DNA of 64,000 bases from NCBI GenBank assembly GCA_037355855.1, contig CM074762.1, forward strand, positions 1,240,001 to 1,304,000, written 5' to 3'. Source of the DNA: Pseudo-nitzschia pungens (taxonomy: Eukaryota > Bacillariophyta > Bacillariophyceae > Bacillariales > Bacillariaceae). Below the pieces are notes generated by a model. It ran no database searches and had not been told where the DNA came from. It was given only the letters and a program-made list of their open reading frames with translations. A program made the translations under genes and the position numbers. Within the stretch, counting starts at the first letter, position 1; each line of letters starts with the position of its first letter. Shown here one piece after another: positions 32,234-43,819 of the stretch.

Positions 32234-33247
32234 CTACACGTTAGCCATTGTTGGCAGTGTGCAGTTGAGCACCTGGAGTCGTTTTACCAAGTCTTTCGTC
32301 AGACTGCCTTTCAAATCTTCATCACAGAACGCTCGATTAACAATATCGTCAATGGTACCTCGAGAAAAGTGGTTGGAATTCTTGTGGTCATCGTCACGCT
32401 CTTCTTGCTCTTCTTGTTCTTCTTTCTCTTTCTGGTACTCTCGTCTTTGCCGTTCATACTTATCTTCAGCAACTTTAAGCGCCTCTTCTAGTTGCTCGAT
32501 CTTTATTCTTTGTTTGTTCAGGTGTACCGTTGCTTCTGACGGGTGCTCCGCGGCTTCAATTTGCTCCTGTAAATTACTAAAGCGCTTAGCGGCTACCTTG
32601 TACTTACTCTTCCATAAATCGACTTCGTTCTCAGTCTCAAAAAGCATCTTCTTTAACCTCTTTTCTTTCTCCTCAGAAACCGACTTGATGTATTCCAAAG
32701 CCGACTTGTTCACCCCCGCATTCGCAGTGTCAGCATTAGCTTCACTGCGGTCCCGTGCTGCTCTATCATTCTGTTCCCGTAGCAGCGCAGTTTCTTCTTC
32801 CTGTTCCTTGATTTTGAGCTGAGCTCTTTTGTAACACTTTTTGAAAACTTCCATTGCTTCTCTGGCTCTGCTTTCCATTTCGACACAATCCGAATTCGCT
32901 GCCCGGAGTGCCTTCACCGTTTCCATATCTTTTTCCCTAAGTTCGAGTACTTCGTTGAGATGATTTTCGAGCTTTCGAATTTGATCTTCAGCACTCTTGA
33001 GTTTATCCTGGGTTTCCCATAGCTTCTTTCTTGTCGTCGTCGCGTCTTCGTTCACCTCGTCTATCTCCGTCTGAAGAGCTTGGAGGCGCTTGCGATATCG
33101 CTTACGATAAGCATCTTCCTGATATTCTGCCATGGCTGCTTTTTTTCTGATTTCATCATTGTTGACGCCATTCTGCTGACTTCCAACCAATGAGTTCAAG
33201 GGCTCCGCAAGTGCTGCCCATATCGAATTCTCTTCTTTACGAACCAT
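32234..33247 (-). CDS. Coiled-coil protein
   Basis: A 337-residue, charged, almost fully coiled-coil protein starting MVRKEENSIWAALAEPL. After ~30 residues it is helical with heptads (RYRKRLQALQTEIDEVNE; LKSAEDQIRKLENHLNEVL), ending with a Glu/Gln/Lys tract (EYQKEKEEQEEQEERDDD) and a short tail (GTIDDIVNRAFCDEDLKGSL). No signal peptide or catalytic motif. It follows the larger coiled-coil gene on the same strand about 1.8 kb away; a functional link is not shown. Confidence 0.7.
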   Translation of the reverse strand: MVRKEENSIWAALAEPLNSLVGSQQNGVNNDEIRKKAAMAEYQEDAYRKRYRKRLQALQTEIDEVNEDATTTRKKLWETQDKLKSAEDQIRKLENHLNEVLELREKDMETVKALRAANSDCVEMESRAREAMEVFKKCYKRAQLKIKEQEEETALLREQNDRAARDRSEANADTANAGVNKSALEYIKSVSEEKEKRLKKMLFETENEVDLWKSKYKVAAKRFSNLQEQIEAAEHPSEATVHLNKQRIKIEQLEEALKVAEDKYERQRREYQKEKEEQEEQEERDDDHKNSNHFSRGTIDDIVNRAFCDEDLKGSLTKDLVKRLQVLNCTLPTMANV

Positions 33248-34920
33248 CCTCTCTGCACATAACTAGGACATGGAGCTAGCAAGTTTGATTCGATCTCTTT
33301 CGTACTTTCAACCCACAACCATTTGCAGATGATTGTACCGGAATGGTGTCTTTTTTAGTGTGTTCTGAAGGTGTTCTATTGCACTGATACATAAAAGAAA
33401 AACTCATGTACTTTTGTCTCAAATCCCAGGCTTGATTCGGCGAATGAAGGAGGAACCTTCGTTTCTTATGAGCGTTCAACGGTCCGAATGCGGGAGTTCA
33501 ATACAACGGATGGATTTTTCCCGAAAAATAGATATGCCTGTGTGACTTGAACGCGCAGCTTTCACCGCTTTCTAAACATGCCTCTTTGCATTCGCAAAAA
33601 ATACTTGAAGTGCGTTCTTGCTGAGATCAAAAATTAAACGAATACAACTAGTGATCATTATTAAGACTTACTCTTAATTCATTTATTTATTATGAAGTAA
33701 CCTTACTCGTAGTATTATTATTCTGATGGCGTGAAAAATTGAAATTTGGAACAAGCAGATGCTAGTATTGATTTCTTTTTTTAAGGAAACCTTCAACATA
33801 TCACTGCTACACCACTTGGTGGGACAGTGAAGATTGTCTAAAAACAAGCTTGAGTTCAAGGTGTAGGTTATGGTGTTCGTGCGATATACCAGGGGCAAGG
33901 TTGTAGCTTGCAGTTGATGCTATCAATTTTTTTGCAGTCTGCCTACAATACATACAAAATACAGTAGACAATAACATGTTGTTAGTGACCCCGCCTTGGG
34001 TTTCTTACCGTTCATGTACTAACGTATCCTCAAGCAGCTGCTATTGATGGTTGCTCCTCTGAAGCCTTGAAAAAGTTTCATTATCAAACTTTGAGAGAGA
34101 GAAAAGACTGATCATTGGAAATACTAGTGTTGCTGTGGTATCTTGCATTTTCAATAATCTAGTGGGTGATGGACACAATCTTGTTGTATTAGCTCCTGCT
34201 TTGAAACAATTTTGTCATGTATTTGTTTTTGTACCCATCAGAAGAAGCAACGCTTTTCTCTGAAGAATGGTCATGACCATTAAATTGCCGAGTAAGATGT
34301 TTGTCTCTCTATGCGTGTGTTTGTTTTCTTTGTTTCCGTCCGAGTTCATTGTGAATGATGCCACATAGGCGCTATTACTCGACATTCCGGGATACAAGGT
34401 TATGGAACTCTCCACCAAACTTACGGAAAGAATATCGAATGAACTGGTTACGCAGTAAATGATAGATCCGTGTCGTATCGAAGCCTGACATTGGACACTA
34501 TGTAGTGACAACGGAAATACAAAGCTTTCCTCGATTTTCCGAAATATAATTACAATCAAGACCATTTTGGAGAACTCTCTGCGTGTTGTTCGAGAAAAAG
34601 ATCTACGGTATTGGCAGTTTCTTGAGAGAACGATTTCGAGAGTCATTGTTTGAATGAATTCTAGACAAATCTTAGAACAAACGTGCAACGAAATACTCCG
34701 ATCAACGAAGCCTCCAATGGAGTGTTGAGGATTATGATGCTTATTCTGCTACGACATGGTTTCGTTTCAAAAATGGATTGGAACCGTCCGGAATTAGTTG
34801 TACGGGGACGCAACAAGTTGTGCCGCACCGATATGTTCGACTTGTGTCACCGATGTCGAGCAAAACGAAAGGTTTCTGTTTAGGTGTTTGCGTCCACTGC
34901 AAATAGTTTGTGAAAAAAAG
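33248..34920. other. Intergenic region, AT-rich
   Basis: About 1.7 kb. The longest frame (34215-34688, minus) has no recognisable domain. A recurring-type motif TAACCTTACTCGTAGTA is at 33699-33715. No gene is supported. Confidence 0.45.
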
Positions 34921-36270
34921 CTAGAGGAAGATGAAGCCAACGATGCACGCCAGGGCAATGGCGCCCTGGATCAGCGCGGGAAGGGCGTGAGTCGGATCGC
35001 CCCCAACAAATGCAATCGTTTCAACCCCGCTCCGGAAGGTAAACAGGAGGGCTCCCGTGAGCGCGGCCTGCTTGACCAACCCACCGCTCTTCAGGTCGAC
35101 CAGCTGGCTGTCGATGCCACCCTCGGATTCGGCCTGGGCGCGTTTCAGATCCTCGATGGCCTCCTCAACGTTCTTGGTTTCCTGGTTGACCCGCTCAAGC
35201 ATTTTCTTCATGTTGCCCTGGGCGATCTCCATTCGTTTTTCGTATTCCTCTGTCTTTTCGAGGCTCGCCTTGGAATTTCGTTCGGCCTGTTCCTTGGCGA
35301 GTGTTTCCTGTGGAACGACAATACGGGACGAAACAAGACTCGTATTGAGCACCCAAAACATAATCCACCTTGTGCGTTGCGCACTGGAAAGAAAATTACC
35401 AAACCTGTCAACGAAACGACAAAAGAATTTCGAGGATTGAAATGAACCATCTCCCATTGCTTCTCATCTATTCATTGACGATGCATCCGATGCAATCGCA
35501 CCGGAAGAAGGAGAAAATTCGTATCGAGAACGTACCTGTTCCGCGCGGATTTCTTCTAGTTCCTTCAGCAAGTCATCATTTGCCTTGTCGAAAATCTTCT
35601 CGATTTCCGACATGATTTCTTTGTTGTCCAGAAAGGATTCCTTGGCCTCCTTGATGTCGACGTCCCTGTTTTGTTGCTTGGCCTCTTTGAGGGCTTCCTT
35701 GATGGCCTTGTCCATGAATTTTTGCGTATCGACCTTGGGCACGCCTCCCTCGAGGGCATCCTCCTCCTCATCTGCCAGTTCCAGGTCGCTCTTGAAATCG
35801 GCGGCGATCAGCTCCTCCTGGGAGTCCGCCACGTCGAGTTCCGACGCCATGTCTTTGTAGAGCTCAACCTCGGACTGGGGCGACACCTCGGAGGATTCGG
35901 CGTCGGCGTCTGCCTGCGAGAGAATGTCCTTGAGATCCAATCCCTCGATTGCCTTGGCAAAGGCCGCGTCCTTTTCCTTAGGCTTTTCCTTGGGCCGTTC
36001 CGGGGCGTCCTCGTCTCCCAGGGACTGGAGGGCCTCCAGCTCTCGGAAGGCGTCCTCCATTCCGGGGCCGAGGTTCAGTTCCTCGTCCCCGCTCTTGGCC
36101 AGGGTCTCAACGCTGTTTGTTCGTCCCTGTTTTATCGTAATTCCATGATTGTTGTGTCTGTGCAGTGATTTGTGGAAACTTTTGATCCGGCTTTCCGGTA
36201 CCAAGGGCATGTGAAAGGCGTCAGAAGACGGCAGCGCAACGAGTGCGAGGAAGGCGATGAACAGTTCCAT
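34921..36270 (-). CDS. Plastid-targeted coiled-coil protein with C-terminal membrane segments
   Basis: A 373-residue protein. Exons are 36270-35536 and 35307-34921, with a 228-nt intron (CAG|GTACG...TTCCACAG|GA). The N-terminus is a signal peptide (MELFIAFLALVALPSSDA) followed by FHMPL, an AF-type plastid-import motif as in diatoms. The body is acidic and helical (ADAESSEVSPQSEVELY; DLELADEEEDALEGG), then coiled coil across the splice site (EELEEIRAEQ joined to ETLAKEQAERNSK). Two C-terminal hydrophobic segments follow (LVKQAALTGALLFTF; ALIQGAIALACIVGFIFL). This suggests a plastid membrane-anchored protein with a long helical region. I do not recognise the family. Confidence 0.7.
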
Positions 36271-37044
36271 CCTATCTCGCTATTGACGGCTGTGTTTGCT
36301 TTACTGGCTACGGTTGCTCTCTCCTGGGCTTCTTTTGGTTCGGTTAAGGGTTTTCGGCTCAACGTTTGGACTTGTTCAGATTGAGTTGTATCCCGATCTC
36401 TATCATCCGCAGCAACAGCCAAATACCAAACTCCGATAGAGGAATACAGGAACTAGCGAAAAACGATGCGACGATCGGTTCCTTATGCGTAAGGTTAGCG
36501 TAGGACTTTTCTGGTGATGTGATGTCATCGCGTCAATCCGAGTGTTGACAGGATATTTTACACGAGGGTTAATGTTGAACAAGAAGATCTGACCTTCTGT
36601 CCTTTGAGTGTTTATGTATCTAAAAGTTGCTCGTCAGATTGACGTTGTCTTCTCGTGATATGCCGTCACCACCGTCACTTCCTGGGAACAGATCTTGACG
36701 TCGGTGATAATGATGGAGTCATTGGGTCAGTCAGGCCACTGAACATCCCAACCCCACGCGGTAAATGGACGAAAGATCGCAACGTTATCTTTTTGGAGGT
36801 TCCCATCTACAGGTGCAGCGCTTGGAATGATGATGATGCCTTGACCTAATGTTGACATCTTTTGCTGTTGGAACCGGGAGTCGATCCACCAACCTCACCC
36901 AGTTAGTCGTAACACGTAACGCTTGAAGAGGAAGAGGTTGCTGCTCAAAGCGTGCATACAGGTACCTTTTGGATAAGGGTAATACCCGAGAGGATTTCAT
37001 TCCCGCCTCTTCGTTCGGAGCATCAATAAAAACATCACCAAAAA
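36271..37044. other. Intergenic region
   Basis: No protein gene is seen. GCGTAAGGTTAGCG, a recurring-motif copy, is at 36487-36500. A tRNA B-box-like string without a matching acceptor stem lies at about 36860-36900 on the minus strand. Confidence 0.45.
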
Positions 37045-37117
37045 GCTTGATCGCGGATTCGAACCACGGACCTCTTCATTACTAATGAAGTGCTCTAACC
37101 AACTGAGCTAAACAAGC
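37045..37117 (-). tRNA. tRNA-Thr (AGT)
   Basis: A 73-nt cloverleaf on the minus strand. The acceptor GCTTGTT pairs with ATCAAGC with a single T-T mismatch at the sixth pair. The D arm is GCTCAGTTGGTTAGAGC. The anticodon arm is CTTCA-TTAGTAA-TGAAG (anticodon AGT). The T arm is CGTGG-TTCGAAT-CCGCG. No intron. A T-run downstream (AGCTTTTTGG on this strand) can serve as a Pol III terminator. Confidence 0.93.
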
Positions 37118-37585
37118 GTTGACCGATGTTTCGACACGGGGAATAGAACGGTCGTCTCCCCCGTGACAGGCGCGTAATTGCTCTCATCTGTCTTGAAAGA
37201 ATGGCATCAATGCGACGAGTAATAATGAAAGGAGTTTCATGTTTCATGTCCAGAATAATGATCAGATTGCAAACATAATATGTTCACTGTGCTGTCGATG
37301 CTTATTTGCCGTATTCATACTACGTACTGACGTTTGGCAAAAGAACCCAACCGCCAATAAGATAAAATACCTGTGATACTGATGACGTTATAATGCTGCG
37401 AAGGTTGGAAAGTCACGACTCCACAGTTTCTTCCAAACACACTGTTGACAGTGCACCGCATATTACTTGTGGTCTGGGACACGTAGGTAGAATATCCTGA
37501 AATGAATCTACTTTACTTTATTTGTATCGTTAACATAAAAGTAAAAATAATATAATAACAGCTTCGGTTTTGATCGTATCCATTC
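37118..37585. other. Intergenic region
   Basis: Between tRNA-Thr and the 3' end of the NB-ARC gene. AT-rich, no gene seen. Confidence 0.5.
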
Positions 37586-40500
37586 CTACTGATCCTCGGC
37601 AAGCCACTGCCGAAGAGAGGATGATATCGCAGCGGTATCCTTGTGATCTGGTCCAAAAATGGCTTTGTACATTTCGAGAGCCTGTTTCAGATGAGATACC
37701 GACAAATCGTGGGAATTCGTGCCGTCTTTCTGGCGATAAATTGTAGCGCATTTGATGTGGGCCTTGGCCTTCTCGGTCTGCGACGCGGAGGGACTGCTGT
37801 CCTTAACTTCTTCCAGCAGACTCGTGTACGCGCGCAATGCCCCATTGTTGTCGCCAATCTTGAGCTTCAGGGAACCGATTCGGCCAAGGGCAGCGACAAG
37901 ATGCTTGTGGGCAGTGTTCTTGCCCGATTCCGGTGGTCGCAGAGGGTCCTTCTGCAGTTCTGCCAGTGCGATTTCGTACTGTCGAAGACCGGCAACGCCC
38001 TCCTCGTAGCACGTAACGGCCTCTCGGAGGTCTCCCTTCTTGGAACGAATAGAGGCAATGTTGAGATTGATCAGAGTAACGTCGTATTTGCATTTGATTT
38101 CGAATTCGGGGTCACGAATCAACGGAGCGGGGACAGCGAGGTAGGTTCCCTTCGCGGATTCATAATTTTGCAGTGCAACATTCATTCGTCCATGCTTGGC
38201 GAGAAGAATAGCATAGGCGTTGATGGTCTTGGCAACCGGCACGGAGTGTTCTCCATACACGATCTTTCGCATCGAGATGACCTCTTCAAACATTGACTGG
38301 GCCTTCTCCATGTCTCCAAGGTCCACCAAAAGAGAAGCTAGACTCTGAGCATTCGCAATTGAATTATAATGAAGGGTAGCATTGCAAGATTCGTATATTC
38401 TTGCAGCTTCTGCAAATTTCAGTAACGCAATTCTTGACTCTCCCAACTTCACCAATGCCTTTGCTGCAGTTTGTAATGAATCGGCGACCTACAAAGGGCG
38501 GATGAAGGGAAGAAACATACAAGTGCGAGTAAATGTGAGCGAATAGAGAAGAGATGCGACTTGAGCTAACTTTGACCTGTTTGAACACAACCCCTCCTTT
38601 CAAACACCACGAGATTCAGTTAAGCACTTACTCTCGTATTGTAGGTTCCTAATAATTCCTTGTAGAGACCAACCGCTTCTTCGAGACGCAGCATCGCGTC
38701 GCGCGGCTGCCGAGATTTCATCAGGCCTTCTCCAATCGCCGCAAAACACATGGCCAAGCCCAGGGAATCCGGCTTGTTTTCGTTCTTGGTGGCCACGCGC
38801 GAAATCTCGTCAATGATAATCCGCGAACCCTCCCGGACGATGGAGTTGACATCGATCTTCGTCGGGACCATCTTGCCTTCCGAACCCTCTTTTGTGGATC
38901 TTCTGGGAATGGTCAGGGTTGCGTTGCCCGCAAGTCGACGAAGCTCCTGGAGGTCGGCAACCTGCCGACTGGTCGCCTCGACAATGCCCAAAGCATTTGC
39001 TCTCCTGCCGATAAAGTGGGGATCCGACAACACCTCTGCCGCCGTGGAGAATATCTCGCAGCGAATCAAGTGGCCCGGGAAGAAGGTAACAATGTACTCC
39101 TCCATTTTGTCGCCTCCCGGTATCACGGCAACGTCGATCTGGCCTTCTCTCAGGGTATCCAACACGGAATTGGTATTCGTCATTCCGTCGCCGACTTCCA
39201 ACAAAGAGGTCAGCACAATTTTGTGCGTTTCGTTTTCCTGAAAGCCCGTGAGCGGGGTGCTGCCATTGGAGAGCTGCTGCTGGAAGAAACGGAGCGGGGT
39301 CTGCCAGAGGGTGCTCGACGCGGTGCAGATCTTTCTCTCCTCTTCGATCTTTCCGGAATACGACGTAAAGTCGTCCGTCTCCGGAGATAGACACGGGGTG
39401 GATCGCTTGGCCATTTCTTCTGCCACCGACTTGAGCGATTCGTGCATGACCCACGACTGCTGGGCCTTGTGGATCTGGGCCTCGTCTTCGTCGTCCCAGT
39501 CCGAATCGGAGTCATTGTCACTCGACGATCGGCTCTGTTTGCGGGCAAGGGAGAGCTTCTGGGCGGCGCTCAGGGCCCTCGAGGCTACTCCGTGCCGTGC
39601 GTGCTCCATCAGGTTCAGGTTCTGGAGCATAGTGACGATGGACCCGGGAGAAATGTCCTTGGAGGCCTCGTCCGAAGAAATTATCGTTTTGAATACCCTC
39701 AGAACGACCGAATGGGGCACACCCCGCCCCGACAGCATCCAGTCGTTGTCCCGAAAAGCCATCGCAAAGGCCACGAAGCATCGCCTCAAGGCAATGCGCG
39801 TGTGAACATCAGCCACCGTGAAGAATGACAGGTCTACGACTCGATTGACGGCATTGACAAAACTTCGGAGCTGCGATGCTTCTTCGAGGTTCAATCTACA
39901 CTGGTGAATCAGGGCGCACCAAGATGGCGAGTTGATGTTCCAGCTGCGGTTGCTATGGCGGAGCATGCTTCCGGAGACTCGGACGGCCAGGGGAGAATTT
40001 CCACACCCCTTGACAATCAACTTGGCCTGATGAAACACGGTGGAATTCTTTCCTCCGTAGGGACGGCGTCCGGCGGTCGACAAAAGGAGCTTGACAGCCT
40101 CTGTCTCGGACAAGATTCGGACGAAAACCTCCTGAACCAGACCGGGGCCGAGCAGATTGGGAGTACGGGTTGTCATCAATATCCGGCTGTGGTATTCGTC
40201 GTCATCGCCATTAGAGCTGTTTCTCCGCTTCTTTTTGTTCTTGTTGGATCGATTGAGAATCTGGTTGTCAAAAATGAACCATTTGGCGTCCTCCACCCTC
40301 CAGACGTCGTCCAGGCAAATCAGGACTTTCTTTTTGGCCAGCAACCGGGAAAAATCCTCTTTGATTCCTTCCAGGTCTCCTCCCTGGAACCTCTGGCGCG
40401 TTTCGGCTAGCGTCGCCAGCCTCTGGCGTCTGCTCTCGTCTTTGCCACTGTTTTTTCCTTCGTTGCCATCAAAGCTGGATCCCCGCGAGGGGACTTCCCC

Positions 40501-42740
40501 ACTCTTGGTGCCATTCTCGGTTTCGTCCTCCATCAGATAATCGTAGTCGGCGCCAAAGAAGCTGTCGTCCGGTGCCTTGACGACCAGCTGCCGGTACAAC
40601 TCTTCGTACAGACGCCGAATGTCTCGTTCCGACAGCGGCCCCCGTCCCAGGTGGATCCAGGCGATACCGTCCGTAAAGCGTTCCCGAACCTCCACCGTTT
40701 GGATCGCGGCCACCGCCAGAATGGTCTTGCCATTTCCGGCCTTGTCGCCATGCCGCGAGGTGATGGAGGTCACAATCGCGTTCTGCTCCGACGGTGATTC
40801 TTCGTCCATGTCGCGGGGACCCGCCCCGGTTTGTTCCAGGAGGCAGCTGACGACCTGTTTCATCAGTCGGTGCCGGTGTATGTATTCGGTGGGCAGCTTT
40901 GGTACGGCCGAGGGGATATCCGCCTTTGGTCGCCAGTCCGGTTTCAGCGCCGTCAGATCCGAATCAGTGGAGGATTCCCGGTGCTGTATTTTTTCCAGGC
41001 GAAGTCCCCGAATGACATCGACCAACTCATCCTTTGGCTGGATAACCGGCGCCTGGGACACCAGCTGCTGCTGGGGTTGTTGGGTGCCGAACGAATTCTG
41101 GTCGGCGTGGTTCTGGATGGCCATTGGGGTGGATCCCGACGTCTGAAAGGACCGCTGGAGAGCCGCCAGGTTTCCCTGGGTGACGGGGGAGGCCGCCGCA
41201 AATCCGTCCTCCGCAGCGTTCCCGGAACTGTTCTGTTCCTCCTCCTTCGACACGGCCCGTTTTCGGAGCCTAGGTGTGGGAGTCGCACGACGCGATCGCA
41301 CCCGTCCCGCCACCGGCAGCAATTGTCGACCCCGCGAAAAGACACTTCCCTTGCTGCTGCTACTCACTGTGGAACCTGCCATACTCGACATATCGCTGTC
41401 CGAGTCCGAGCCGGGAATGTTGTTCTTGCCTCCGCTTTGGTTGGACTCGGTGACGGCTCCGACGGCTCGTTCCACCTTTTCGTTCCAGTTTCGGATTCGA
41501 TCCATGTCGCGTGCATCCGTCGGCTGCGGCAGGCGGAAAAAAAGCGTATACCGACGTTCCCTCCTCACCAACATGTCCTCCAACACTTTGTTGCATTTCT
41601 TGATCACATCTCTCAGTCCCTTGAAGGTCGTGTCGTCCTTGAGGGCTCCACGAGTGGCGGTATCAACGGCAACCTCGTCGACCAATGCCAGCAACTGCAA
41701 TGAAAATCAATCCCACAAACAAACAGAAAGACAAACGTTAGCTCTATTCCACCAGCGTCCGAAATGGCTAAGCGTTACGTCATATCACATCACATAACCC
41801 AGTATTCCATTCAATCAGACAAAGCCAATTCAACTCAACTCAACTCAATTCAATTCAATTCAAATCTTACAAAGTCAATGTTCCCCATGAAATCCCAGAG
41901 AATGGTCCGGCCTTGAAATTCCTCGTCGCTCATGACCGCCACCGTTTTGGTTTCTCCCGTTGCCTCGTCGGTGACCTCCTCTTCCTTCTGGGGCTTGGTC
42001 GGGGTCTGTCCCACAGCCGTAAAGGCGTCCTTCAGTCCCACTGCAAGCTCGTGAAAGAGCTTGAGGTTCGTGGGAGCCTTGCGCGGGAGCTTGGAGGTGG
42101 AACCGGGTGCCTTTTGGTTGTAGTAACCGTCCGATCGGCACGAGGTGACCGTGACGACGGTGGACCGGCTGCGGCGTCCCTCCGAAGAGGAGGAATACTC
42201 CGAGGAATTGTCCGTGTCGGATCCGCTTCCGTCTCCCCCTCGTCGCGAGTCCTTTCCTCGCTTGGAACTCCGGGATCGTGACAATGACCGGACCACCCTC
42301 CCGATGCGGGAGCCCCTCCGCTCGCCCCGGCCGCTGCGCTTGGAGGACTTCTCGCTTCCGCTCTCGGGGGGATTGGTGGCGATCGAGGCGGCGGACGCCA
42401 GAGACACCCCGCTCATCTCAAAGTCCTCTGTGGTTCCCCCGGATTCGTTTAGATCCAAAAAGATTGTGTCGCCGCTGTTGTGGTTATTGGTGGTGAGGTT
42501 CAGCGAGTTGTTGTGGTTGGTGGTGGTGGTGGTGGTGATAGTACTACTGCTGCTGCTGCTCGATTTCGGAGCGCGTTTCGTGCTGTTGCTCCGGCTGCCC
42601 TTCGATTTGCTTTCCTTCTTGTTTTTGGAAGAGAGTCCGAGGCGCTTTCGGATGCTCCGCTTTTTGTCCACGCCGTGTTTCGACACATCTTTTTCTTCTT
42701 CTCCCCCGAGATTGGCCGTCATGGACAACGACGATGACAT
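37586..42740 (-). CDS. NB-ARC/TPR protein with NLR-like architecture, three exons
   Basis: A 1,611-residue predicted STAND-type ATPase. Exons are 42740-41871, 41694-38632 and 38488-37586. Introns are 176 nt (TTT|GTAAGA...CATTGCAG) and 143 nt (AGA|GTAAGT...TTTGTAG), and both keep frame. Layout: a Ser/Lys-rich disordered N-terminus; a helical segment from LFHELAVGLKDAF to WNEKVERAVGAV (about residues 225-370); a low-complexity linker; NB-ARC with P-loop HGDKAGNGKT (near 607), Walker B VLICLDDVW (near 747), SRILMTTRT and GCGNSPLAVRVSGSML (GLPL-like, near 853); a winged-helix-like region; and C-terminal TPR repeats (NAQSLASLLVDLGDMEKAQS; INAYAILLAKHGRMNVALQ). Such proteins act as ligand-triggered oligomerising switches in immunity or cell death. 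The role here is inferred. Confidence 0.8.
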
Positions 42741-43819
42741 TGGCTGTTGTTGTGTTCTAGGTTGTGTTGTTGTATAGTGTAGGTGGAGATAGGAACGAAC
42801 GAATGGTTCCAGCTGCGATAACCAACCGTTGACTCTATGGTTGGGTGTGATGTGCTGTCGATTTCGTAAGTGCGTTCTTCCCTGTGTGTCTAGTAGAGAG
42901 AGCAAAGAAATAGAAGTAATGAGTTACTCCTTCGCTGGCTCTTCCGCTGACCCAACGGAGGCGGATACGATTTGATTTGCCAAGGATAAGTATCGATCAA
43001 TGACCGTTTCAATTGAATGCGCGGTGTTGTGGGTTGGCTCGTTTGGTGTCCTTGATTTTCATTCCGTCGCTTTTGCCCGACTCTGGAACTTATTGGTAGT
43101 AGTACCGTTAGGGTGGCTGGGTAAGGTTATCTACCTTTCGTTGTTTCGTGACGCTCCCGCACGTCGTTGATTTTTTTTTTTTTAGAGCAGCGATGTCCGT
43201 CGATGCAATGAGATGCGATGGAATGGGATGGGATGGGATGGGATGGGATGGGATGGGGCGGGAGGCGATGATGCTTGTAGGCACGATCAACAACGACTGC
43301 TATCCATAGCATGTCGGTTTTGCGCACAAAAATGAGATAGTAAGTACTGTACGTTATTCACGTACATAGTCGTATGTGGTTTCAAACATAATTTGCACGA
43401 GCAGTGCCGACTTTCGCGCGGGATTTATACTCCGACATAATTCGGCCCGCCTTTCGGCATTGTTTAGCCCCGAGAAACACCGTCCCGGACTGAGCACCCA
43501 TTCGCTTCCGAAAAATGAAAGATACGTACCTTTCATATCTACTAGACGAACCATGCTGTACTTACCGAAATGCAATTTTCATTATTTTAAAACTGAAAAC
43601 CGTGTTTTCAAATTTCGAACCTGAACGCAAGAAGTTCTAACTCCGGTAAAAGTTGCATTTGGATGATAATACAGTAGTCGTAATTACAAAGATCGTGCTT
43701 CCTATTATATTGCTTGTACTTTGTATAATATTATGATAATAGTGGTGGTACACGTATGAATAGTGGTGGTACAAGTATGTTATAGTTCACCCCAGCAGGA
43801 CTATATACTAGCAGTATTT
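42741..43819. other. Intergenic region upstream of the NB-ARC gene
   Basis: About 1.1 kb. Contains a (GGGAT)n pentanucleotide array at 43217-43258, GGGTAAGGTTATC at 43118-43130, and a T-run at 43169-43183. No gene is seen. Confidence 0.55.
43217..43258. repeat. (GGGAT)n pentanucleotide microsatellite
   Basis: About eight GGATG units between the NB-ARC and sulfotransferase genes. It is G-rich on the plus strand. Confidence 0.85.

Noticed and set aside
34215..34688. 157-residue minus-strand frame
   Set aside because: No domain, signal or splice context supports it.
36860..36945. tRNA-like string on the minus strand with a B-box match (GGATCGACTCC)
   Set aside because: The T stem does not pair and no acceptor-stem partner is found upstream.
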